Positions 57,157 through 64,000 of a stretch of 64,000 nt of DNA are shown piece by piece. The position numbers and the translations under genes are program-made. This stretch comes from CAVTJX01 sp963735175 (GTDB lineage Bacteria; Electryoneota; RPQS01), in NCBI GenBank assembly GCA_963735175.1, contig CAVTJX010000001.1:158063-222062 (forward strand). The letters run 5' to 3'. Numbering within the stretch: position 1 is the first letter of the stretch; every line of letters starts with the position of its first letter. The notes below the pieces were generated by a model. That model made no database searches, was not told the origin of the DNA, and saw nothing but the letters and a program-made list of their open reading frames with translations.

Positions 57157-58007
57157 CTATACGGCCACAGCGTCACCGCGATGAAATTGCCCCGCGGCCG
57201 TCTGCGTGATCAGATGCGCCGGGGCATACGGATCATGCTCAAAGACTACCGTCCATTTTTCAGCCGCGGCCTGCGGCAGGAGTTGCTTTTTTTCGGCCAG
57301 CGTGGTCATCGGATAGAGATCGTAACCCATGATGTAGGGCAGCGGCACATGCGCCGACATCGGCAGCAGATCCGCCGGATACCACAGCACTTTGCCGAAC
57401 TGCCGTCCGTCACTTTCACGGCCTGCATCGCGGGCGTGTGGCCATTCAGTAAGTGCAGCTCGATCCCCGGAAATAGTTCGCCCTCGCCGTCCAGCAATTC
57501 CAGCAGCCCGGCTTCGTGCAGCGGCATGTAATTCGGTGGCAGGAAGCTGGCCTTGTCGCGTTCGGTCGGCTGTTGCGCGTGCTCCCAATGCCTGCGCTGC
57601 ACGTGGTAGCGCGCGTTGGGAAAACTTGGCACGGCTTTGCCGTTTTCCAGGTGTGTGGAGCCGCCGGCGTGATCGAAATGCAAATGCGTGAGGATCACGT
57701 CGGTAATTTGCTCGGGCGTCACGCCCCGCGCTGCCAGCGCGCCGAGCAGTGATTTTGCGGAATCGTCAATCGCAAAGATTTCGCGGAACTTGGCGCTGTC
57801 CTTGTTACCCACGCCCGTATCGACGAGGATCTTCTTCCCGTTGCCTTCAAGCAGCAGGCAGCGCATGGTCATGGCAATGCGATTCGCTACGTCGGCCGGG
57901 CACACGCGCTCCCAGAGCGGTTTGGGCACCACGCCGAACATGGCGCCGCCGTCGAGGCGAAAGTCGCCGGTCTCGATCAGCGAAATCGTATAGGAACCGA
58001 TCGTCAT
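57157..58007 (-). CDS. MBL-fold metallohydrolase (one frameshift)
   Basis: A metallo-beta-lactamase-fold hydrolase of about 283 residues. The metal motif is TRLHFDH-like THLHFDHAGG, with ILVDTGVGN before it and LLNGHTPAMQAVKV after it (third metal His), then YPADLLPMSAHVPLPYIMGYD. The frame changes near 57407. The layout resembles N-acyl-homoserine lactonase or lactamase-like proteins, but no substrate can be assigned. The start (58005-58007) overlaps the stop of the PHP-domain gene by ATGA, so the two are coupled. Confidence 0.88.
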
Positions 58008-58757
58008 GCCCGCCCCTTGCCCTCTGTTGAATTTTCCACCGGCCACGGCTGGCCTTCCCACACCCGTCGCGGATTATCGATCACCATCTGCCGCACCGCT
58101 TCCGCTCCAACAAGCGCCGCCGCCGCATCCCTGCCTTCTTTCAGGCGGAAGCCGTGGTCCTCGTCGTCATGCGCGTCGCTGGCCAGCATGTCCACAACGC
58201 CCCAATTCAAAAGCTGCCTGGCCCGCCGCTGCGCAGTGTTGCCGAATTGGCCCGACCAGCGAACCGGCGTCGAGGGTCAGGATCGCTCCGAGCTCCCGCA
58301 ACGCGCGCGGCTGCTCCGGCTTGTTCTGTGCGCGGGCATAACGCTCGTAATGCGCCATGACCGGCCAAAGTTTCTGCCGCGTGAGCGCGATGATCACGTT
58401 CTGCACGATCTCGAACGGCATTTCGGGGAAGAACTCTACTAAACAATACTTCCCTTCCCCCGCATAAGTTGCCGAGGGGTGTGAAAGCGCTTTCAGCAGG
58501 TTCGTCCCCACCATTAGTTCGGAAGCGAGAATCAGCTCGATGGGCAGGCCGTGCTCCTTTGCGGCGTTTTTCACGAGGAGAAAGACCGACTGATGGAGTC
58601 GGTCTTGGTTCTCATCGAGACGGTCGGTGGCATGAGGCGTGCAAGCCACATGGGTGATTCCCTGCCGCAGGGCGATTTCCAGCATCCGCAGCGAAACTTT
58701 GAGATTCCGGGCGCCGTCATCGACGCCGGGCAAAAGGTGGTTGTGCAGATCGTACAC
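58004..58757 (-). CDS. PHP-domain protein-tyrosine phosphatase, CpsB/CapC-like (one frameshift)
   Basis: About 250 residues of the bacterial metal-dependent tyrosine phosphatases that control capsule and exopolysaccharide export kinases. The N-terminus MYDLHNHLLPGVDDGARN holds the HxH metal pair, then VACTPHAT, LILASELMVG and, after a frame change near 58242, VDMLASDAHDDEDHGFRLKEG (second metal set). No tyrosine kinase or polysaccharide export gene is adjacent. Directly upstream of, and overlapping, the MBL-fold gene; six bases after ETF-quinone oxidoreductase. Confidence 0.87.
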
Positions 58758-58763
58758 GCGATC

Positions 58764-60437
58764 CTATAAGTCCGTATAGACAGGTCCGCCGCCGCCTTCG
58801 GGCGGCACCCAGGTGATGATCCCGTAGGGATCCATGATGTCGCAGGTCTTGCAGTGCACGCAGTTCGAGGCGTTGATTTGCAGCTTTACGCCGCCGCGCT
58901 CGCTGTCGGGCACCATCTCGTACACCGCCGCCGGGCAGAAGAACTGGCAGGGATTGCCGAATTCCTCGCGGCAGCGCGTACGGCAGATTTCCGTGTCCGC
59001 CACGTGCAGGTGGACCGGCTGGTCCTCCTCGTGCGTGGTGCGGCTGGCATAGACGTCGGTGAGCTTGTCGTAGGTCAGCTTGCCGTCGAACACGGCCGCG
59101 CGCTTCTGAATCACGGCGTCGCGCTCTTCCAGCGAAAGCTCGCGCCACTTTTTCAGGTGCGTGTGATTCTCGCGGCTGGGCAGCGGGTCTTTGAAACCTC
59201 TGCCGCCCGTGAAGAACTGCGCGCCCGCGCTGAATAGACCTTTGTACAACCCACTTTCGAACGCCGCGTGGAAATTGCGCACCGGCCACAGTTCCTCGCG
59301 CACCCAGCTCGCGTCCACCTTGTCCTTGAAGCTTTTCAGCGTTGCACTCGAAGTATCGTCCTTGACGAGCGCCTCAAAAATCGTCTCGGCTGCCAGCATG
59401 CCCGATTTGATGGCGAGGTGAATGCCCTTCAGCCGCTGCGCGTTTAAAAAGCCCGCCGAGTCGCCGATGATCAACAGGCCGTCATGATAGGGCCGCGGCA
59501 TCGCATACCAGCCGCCCTCGGGAATCGTCTTCGCGCCATAGCCAACCAACTTGCCACCCGCCAGCAGCGACGCCACCCACGGGTGCTGCTTGAAGCGCTG
59601 GAAATTATAGTGCGGGTCGGTGTACGGGTTTTCGTAGCTGAGATCCGTGACGAGGCCGAGCGAGACCAGATTCTCCCGCATCGTGTAGATCCAACTGCCG
59701 CCAAAGAGTTTTCCCAAGGGGTAGCCCAGCGAGTGAAAGACTGTGCCCCTGTCCGCCAGTGGCTGGGGCAGTTCCCACACCTCCTTCACACCCGCCACAT
59801 ACACCTGTGGATTCATCCCGGAAAGGTTCAGCTTGCTGATCGCGGCTTTAGCCAGCGAACCGCGCGTGCCTTCGGAGATCACCGTCACCCGCGCTTCGAT
59901 ATTCGCGCCGGGCTCGAAGTTGCGCTTCGGCTGACCGTGCTTGTCGACGCCTTTGTCGCCCGTCTGCACGCCCGTCACGCGTTCGCCGTCATACAGCATT
60001 TCCTGCCCCGGCATTTCGGTGGCGACGGTCACGCCCGTAGCTTCCACCTGCTCGCCCAGCCAGCGTACGAGGCGGTTGATGGAAACAATCGGGAGGCCAT
60101 GATTCCGCAGCGGCGGCGGCGTCCACGGCGCGCGCGTCTTGCCCTTCTCCGTCAGGTAAAACAAGGCGTCGTCTTCGACGGTACGCTCCACAGGGCAACC
60201 CTTAGCCTTCCAGTCAGGCATGAGTTCATCCAGCCCACGCGGATCCATCACCGCCCCGGAGAGACTGTGCGCGCCGAGTTCGCGGGCCTTCTCGAGCACC
60301 ATGATCTCGATGTCGCCCAACTTGCCGCCCTCTGCGGCGTGCGCGGCGATCTTCTGCTTCAAATGGTAAGCGCATGCCAGCCCCGCCGGCCCCGCCCCCA
60401 CAATCAACACATCCACCGGAAAAGTTTCGCGTTCCAT
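58764..60437 (-). CDS. electron transfer flavoprotein-ubiquinone oxidoreductase
   Basis: Membrane-associated flavin/[4Fe-4S] enzyme that passes electrons from acyl-CoA dehydrogenases, through ETF, to quinone. 557 residues, the normal length. FAD motif VDVLIVGAGPAGLACAYHL at the N-terminus, LSGAVMDPRGLDELMP, WIYTMRENLVSLGLV, then the ferredoxin-like C-terminal domain with CQFFCPAAVYE and NCVHCKTCDIMDPYGIITWVPPEGGGGP, which supplies the four cluster Cys. Intact in one frame. Upstream lies a palindrome TCGATTAATCGA (60447-60458) and a partial copy of its own 5' end at 60940-60977. Confidence 0.96.
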   Translation of the reverse strand: MERETFPVDVLIVGAGPAGLACAYHLKQKIAAHAAEGGKLGDIEIMVLEKARELGAHSLSGAVMDPRGLDELMPDWKAKGCPVERTVEDDALFYLTEKGKTRAPWTPPPLRNHGLPIVSINRLVRWLGEQVEATGVTVATEMPGQEMLYDGERVTGVQTGDKGVDKHGQPKRNFEPGANIEARVTVISEGTRGSLAKAAISKLNLSGMNPQVYVAGVKEVWELPQPLADRGTVFHSLGYPLGKLFGGSWIYTMRENLVSLGLVTDLSYENPYTDPHYNFQRFKQHPWVASLLAGGKLVGYGAKTIPEGGWYAMPRPYHDGLLIIGDSAGFLNAQRLKGIHLAIKSGMLAAETIFEALVKDDTSSATLKSFKDKVDASWVREELWPVRNFHAAFESGLYKGLFSAGAQFFTGGRGFKDPLPSRENHTHLKKWRELSLEERDAVIQKRAAVFDGKLTYDKLTDVYASRTTHEEDQPVHLHVADTEICRTRCREEFGNPCQFFCPAAVYEMVPDSERGGVKLQINASNCVHCKTCDIMDPYGIITWVPPEGGGGPVYTDL

Positions 60438-61067
60438 AGACCCTATCGATTAATCGAAAACGACCTTTTTCATTGCCCGGAATTCGATTGTAGGGGCAGA
60501 TTGCATCGCCCGCCAATCCCCGGCACTATAAATCACCGGACGAGCCGGGTTGGGCATGCCACCAAGCCCTAGATTGCGAGTAAACAAAAACCCGGCCGGA
60601 ATCCGCCATCCAACTTTCCCGCTGAGATAAAGTCACCGATGCCCAGTAAAGAATCGGACTCTACATTCCACCATCCCGCCGAGACAGCGCCTGTCATGAT
60701 GAAGGAAGGATCGTCTGCAACCTGCCAGGAATCCGTCTCCTCTTCACGCGGGTATTCAGAATCCTCACGATCAAGGCCGTCCTTTTCTTCGGTCGTCATC
60801 CTGACCGTCTTCGGGAAGGATCTCGGCTTCGAGGCTACGACCGGACACTCTGCCACACTCATCCGCATTACTTAAATTCTAACGTGCCGTTCTGGGAGAT
60901 GGGAACAGATGCCTTCAGCCGAAACAATTCCCACCCCCCATAATCAACTCATCCACCGGAAATGTTTCGCGTTCCATGCAAATTGATCTCGTAAAAGTCT
61001 AACTCCAATACTGTTAAAGATAGATTACTTTTCTATCGATTCACCAATTATACCATAGCTTGGCCGG
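60438..61067. other. spacer with repeats, no supported gene
   Basis: Contains the inverted second copy of a 71-bp dispersed repeat (60537-60607), a stretch of GTCATCCTGA-type repeat sequence (about 60795-60830) and a 38-bp near-copy of the start of the ETF-quinone oxidoreductase gene (60940-60977). A 99-codon minus-strand frame at 60569-60868 runs through the repeat and has no ribosome site, so I do not count it as a gene. From about 60990 the sequence turns AT-rich. Confidence 0.7.
60537..60607 (-). repeat. 71-bp dispersed repeat, copy 2
   Basis: Inverted relative to the copy at 36664-36734. The outer blocks (CGGATTCCGGCCGGGTTT and a 22-base block ending GGCTCGTCCGGT) are conserved at identical spacing, while the middle differs. 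Confidence 0.8.
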
Positions 61068-62034
61068 TCATTCTGCAAGCAACTCTGCAACCTTTCCAAC
61101 TAGTGTTTCGAAAGCGGGCCTTTGATTAAATACCGTCTGATATACCAATTTGTGCAAAACACTCTCGGGTTTCAAATTGAGGAGGTGAGATATTTCTGCA
61201 ATTAGTGATTTACTCTCACAAGCTGAAGTCACTTGAACAAGACTGGAGGTGAAAGCGTCATCTAAATTAAATGTTGTAGCAAGGCTATTCGTGAAGTTAT
61301 TATCTTCTAGGATCAATTGTCGAAACCACGTCTCTGGAGAACCGCTACCTGGCAACATACAGCAATGTCGCAACACCTCATTCTGCACAGCATCTCCATT
61401 GTCGTTTGGAAGTAGCTTTTTTATTTGATCCAAAATGCTATTCAATTGTATGTCACCATCTATTATCGCAAGATATTTTCCCAGATCAGGGTTTCGATAA
61501 TGCGCTATGATCTGCTGAATGACATTTACCCACGAGCCAATTGATGTAATGTGAATACGCCGTCTAACATCTGGTGGAAGCGATTCTAAGACTAACGATT
61601 CTGATATTGCGTCCTCGACATATAGCTCAATTTCCGCGTCCGCCTTCTCTGCCATCATGGAGAAAGCCCATTCAGGTGAAACGCCACTCCATCCTTCAAC
61701 GCTATCATCATTCCTCATCAAATACATTCGCCCATTTGGAGGAGCACCTCAAGAATTGTTTTTGAGTGTGTGGTGAAGATAATCTGAATGTGACTTTTAT
61801 CAGATACACGAAGCAGTGCTTCAACTAAACAAGTTTGAGCCCTCGGATGAAGTCCTGTTTCCAACTCTTCGATTATCAACAAACCACCAGTCGGCATTTG
61901 ACTAGCATGATAACATAGTTCAATAATTGAGTCCTCTCCGGCGCCAAGATTGAATCCGCTTACCACATAATCAGTTGCCTCCGCCATGTTCAGCAGATAC
62001 TTCTTCGATGATGCAAAGCCTACTTGAGCGTATC

Positions 62035-62813
62035 TTAAAAACATCGGAGGAGGATCAGGATGCAGGCGAGGTGGAGGAAGCCGAGATAGTTCTCGATCCA
62101 GTACTCGTAGCGTACTGGGATTCTCCGGAACTGCGTGAGCCAGGCGAAGAGGCGTTCGATTTTCCAGCGACGCTTGTAGCGGCGTAGCGGGCGACCATCC
62201 TGCGTGCGGCGATTCCCTTCGCGGTTCGGAGAGATCATCTCGATCCCGTACTTCTCCAGCAGTCGCGCGTCTAAGCGATCACTGTCATACGCCTTGTCAC
62301 CGATCAGACGCTCGGGGAGATCATCCACGAAGCGTGACTCCAGCGTTTGTTCGACCAGCGTCACTTCATTGGGCCGAGCGCTTTCTGTGCAGATGGCGAG
62401 AGGAAAACCAGCGCGGTCTGCAATTGCCATGATCTTCGTACCTTTGCCCCGACGGGTAGGTCCCACTTGGCGCCCCCTTTTTTCGCCGGAGCAAAGGTTC
62501 CGTCGATGAAGGTCTCGGAAAGATCCAAGTCTCCGCGCTCGCGGAGATCGCGTGCCAAGGCTTGCAACACCTTCTTGAACGTGCCGGCACGGCTGTACTC
62601 CTGATAACGCCGGTGACACGTTTGGTACGGCGGATAGCGGTCGGGCAGGTCATGCCAAGGCGCTCCCGTCCGCAAGATCCACAAGATGCCGTTCCAGACC
62701 TCGCGAGCCGCCACGCGCGGTCGTCCGCGACCATCGACCTTCCCCCGCTTAACGCGAGGCTTCTCAACCACTAACGGGGCAATCACCGCCCACTGCTCGT
62801 CGGTCAAGTCCAT
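62035..62813 (-). CDS. IS5-family transposase in two overlapping frames
   Basis: DDE transposase of about 260 residues, IS427-like subgroup. N-terminal frame: MDLTDEQWAVIAPLV (ATG 62811-62813, GGAGG nine bases upstream), GAPWHDLPDRYPPYQT, and the first Asp in ETFIDGTF. Continuing in the -1 frame: KGTKIMAIADRAGFP, the second Asp in LIGDKAYDSD and the Glu in WKIERLFAWL. The frames switch at a run of six A and five G (about 62470-62480, minus strand). Subgroup members often make the transposase by ribosomal frameshifting there, but a base error is also possible. Confidence 0.85.
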
Positions 62814-62882
62814 CTTCCGAACCTCCGTGAAAAGAGAGGCTCCCAAGATAAGAGACCGCGTGCTAACTGTCAACTGTTTTTG
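62036..62882 (-). mobile_element. IS5-family insertion sequence, about 845 bp
   Basis: Bounded by short inverted ends: TAAAAACA at 62036-62043 and TGTTTTTG at 62875-62882, inside ATCT/AGAT flanks. It contains only the transposase. When it is removed, the surrounding ATPase gene can be read in frame (EHIS joined to RYAQVG). Its GC content is higher than the gene it interrupts. Exact ends and target duplication are not certain. Confidence 0.75.
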
Positions 62883-63645
62883 AGATGTGCTCTTGTAAAT
62901 AGCTACTCCCGAGAATCTTATTAATAACTTTAGTATTCTCTACTCCAAAATTGGGGCCTGCTAGCGGCTTGCTTCCGCAGAAATGACTCAAGAGAACGGA
63001 CTTTTCTTGCGGTGGAAGAGATCGCGATAAACCGACAAACTGAACTGGTCTTACAGGCCTCTTTTCGTATTTTGACCATTTCTTTCTTTTTGAAATCATA
63101 TGGATTTGGGGCTGGCTTGCACCTGCATATTGCCAGATAATTACTGTTTCCTCATGCGGCGTCTCTGCTGACGTCATACGGAAGAAATGACCGAAAGTAT
63201 AATATGGTGTTCTGAGTTCTCCACCGGCTGGGATGAAGGAACCGTCGCTGTGATAGGCACATGCGCATAACGCGAGAAGGGTTGATTTTCCACACCCGTT
63301 AGGACCCGCAACACCAACGACAGGAAATTTGAATTCCGCCTTTAACTCGCGAATTCCTCGGACGCCAGATTGTGAACTTAATTCGACAGATAGTAATCTC
63401 GGATTGACATTTCCGGTAGCAGACCATCGTTGCTGCAAACCGTAATTTACGTCAACTAATGATTTGGACAATACATTTTCTCCGAGTTACAAGCTCTTTC
63501 CCGCTGAGGCATGTCGTCTGCGCCCTGCCCGTACTCCGCCTCTCCCCCCTTGTTCCCATGTGAACGCACCCGAGAGCACAAAGTCCTATCTTCCGCCTCC
63601 GCCTGCACATCACTTGAACATGTTAGCAATATACGCACAATATTA

Positions 63646-63681
63646 TCAACATAATGTGAACAATTCACATTATATTGTTGA
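63646..63681. repeat. long palindrome, possible operator
   Basis: ATAATGTGAA-CAA-TTCACATTAT is a perfect 10-bp inverted repeat (63651-63673), extended outward by TCAAC / GTTGA. It lies between the split ATPase gene and a plus-strand promoter. Confidence 0.7.
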
Positions 63682-63707
63682 CATCCAGCCTCTCGGCTGC
63701 TTATATT
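63678..63707 (+). promoter_or_regulatory. sigma-70-like promoter facing right
   Basis: TTGACA (63678-63683) and TATATT (63702-63707) with an 18-base spacer; the -35 box overlaps the outer arm of the palindrome at 63646-63681. What it transcribes lies beyond, or is cut by, the window edge. Confidence 0.55.
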
Positions 63708-64000
63708 CCCCCTACCATGCGCCTCACTCTAATCCACAAGCCCGTCCGCCTTTCAGCGTCTCAGCGTTTCAGCGTTTTCCCCAAATCCGTTCCGTCAAAA
63801 AAATTGCAATACACTGATTCCACACGCTCTTGCCGGGCGCATCACTCAGCGCAACTGCCCGTGTTTCGGGAGCGCTGTATTCGCTCGAAATCTGGAAATC
63901 CGTTTCGGCGAAAAATTCTTGTTCTCGCCGTCCTTCGGCCTTGTGCGCTTGCACCTTTGAAAAGCGCACAGTACCCGAGATCCTTCAGCCGCAGACGGCT

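Larger units (their letters stand above)
61068..63471 (-). pseudogene. OLD-like AAA ATPase with C-terminal TOPRIM-like domain, split by an insertion sequence
   Basis: The N-terminal part (62883-63471, TTG start with GGAG eight bases upstream) has FPVVGVAGPNGCGKSTLLAL, a Walker A of the SMC/ABC type. After the insertion the frame resumes as RYAQVGFASSKKYLL, then GLLIIEELETGLHPRAQ (signature and Walker B with catalytic Glu) and FTTHSKTILE. A one-base frame change near 61722 leads to a C-terminal domain with IELYVEDAISESLVLE, GSWVNVIQQI and YLAIIDGDIQ, the E...G...DxD order of a TOPRIM nuclease. OLD-family proteins of this layout are often phage-defence nucleases. The insertion splits the ATPase, so the gene is probably dead. 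Base composition is much more AT-rich than the rest. Confidence 0.75.
63472..64000. other. right-hand spacer with no supported gene
   Basis: 63482-63650 is AT-rich and non-coding. 63646-63707 holds a palindrome and a promoter. Beyond that, a plus-strand frame from ATG 63717 stays open to the edge and a minus-strand frame covers 63769-63969, but neither has a recognisable domain or ribosome site; part is simple repeat (CAGCGTTTCAGCGTTT). Confidence 0.5.

Noticed and set aside
60447..60458. TCGATTAATCGA palindrome before ETF-QO as a regulator site
   Set aside because: A perfect 12-mer but isolated; no second copy near related genes in this window.
60569..60868. 99-codon minus-strand frame between ETF-QO and the AT-rich island
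   Set aside because: Runs through a dispersed repeat, has no ribosome site and no recognisable sequence.
63717..64000. Plus-strand frame open to the right edge downstream of a good promoter
   Set aside because: Low-complexity CAGCGTTTCAGCG-type sequence, unusual composition and no ribosome site; cannot be supported without the sequence to the right.
1..64000. Reading the many frameshifted housekeeping genes as pseudogenes
   Set aside because: They include single-copy essential functions with all catalytic motifs preserved, so sequence error is far more likely.

Overview
The window looks like the chromosome of an uncultured, GC-rich, Gram-negative-type bacterium of the Fibrobacteres-Chlorobi-Bacteroidetes (FCB) side of the tree, most likely one of its candidate phyla. 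Four secreted proteins end in the YPNPFN-type C-terminal sorting domain typical of type IX secretion cargo. A PorQ/PorV-like outer-membrane protein, a type IV pseudopilin, a mycobacterial-Sdh1-like succinate dehydrogenase and a Thermus-type EF-G paralogue accompany them. Gene order is mostly housekeeping. About half of the genes, including essential ones (pheS, thrS, rplT, prfA, def, sdhAB), are broken by single-base frameshifts although every conserved motif survives in a neighbouring frame. Where I could resolve the site, removing one base usually restores the frame, so these read as uncorrected sequencing errors. Coordinates below span the whole reconstructed gene.

Layout. 1-5.1 kb (minus): a near-consensus promoter (5062-5089) starts a run of tRNA-Ala, tRNA-Gly, an AhpD-like gene, tRNA-Cys, tRNA-Leu, tRNA-Val, thrS, infC (AUU start), rpmI, rplT and pheS. 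5.4-8.6 kb: a secreted YHS-like protein, a double GNAT acetyltransferase, a secreted cupredoxin and a pseudopilin. 8.6-16.5 kb (minus): alpha-glucan phosphorylase, a secreted subtilase, a Rieske ferredoxin and an O-methyltransferase. 16.6-24.3 kb (minus): yjbQ with sdhCAB, then EF-G-2 with a HIT protein, and a glycosyltransferase. 24.5-27.2 kb (minus): a porQ-like gene, an ECF sigma factor, a putative anti-sigma factor and a Spy-like protein in one run. 27.2-30.5 kb: a repeat-rich spacer, then a promoter-to-terminator unit holding a 46-residue secreted Pro-rich peptide, an eight-helix membrane protein and a catalytically degenerate sigma-54-activator-like AAA+ protein.

30.7-36.6 kb (plus): a tight translation operon prfA-prmC-tgt-yajC-def-fmt-zinc metallopeptidase, with a clear promoter, ATGA overlaps and a terminator. 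36.8-44.8 kb: a very large gingipain-family (C25) cargo protein, an SDR and a secreted esterase-like cargo protein. 44.8-52.9 kb (minus): GerW/YtfJ with a DUF2953/YtfI-like partner, an M42 aminopeptidase, a secreted protein with twelve GxDxY repeats plus HEAT repeats (the most novel protein seen), thiamine pyrophosphokinase, glutamate dehydrogenase and a PgeF/YfiH protein. 53-60.4 kb: glutaryl-CoA dehydrogenase, a homocysteine methyltransferase/MTHFR fusion, peroxiredoxin, an MBL hydrolase with a PHP phosphatase, and ETF-quinone oxidoreductase, which would take electrons from the acyl-CoA dehydrogenase.

61-63.5 kb is visibly AT-richer and looks acquired: an OLD-like AAA ATPase/TOPRIM gene, probably a defence nuclease, split by an IS5-family insertion sequence. 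The last 0.5 kb carries a palindrome and a promoter but no gene I can support. Several short dispersed repeats recur across the intergenic spacers.
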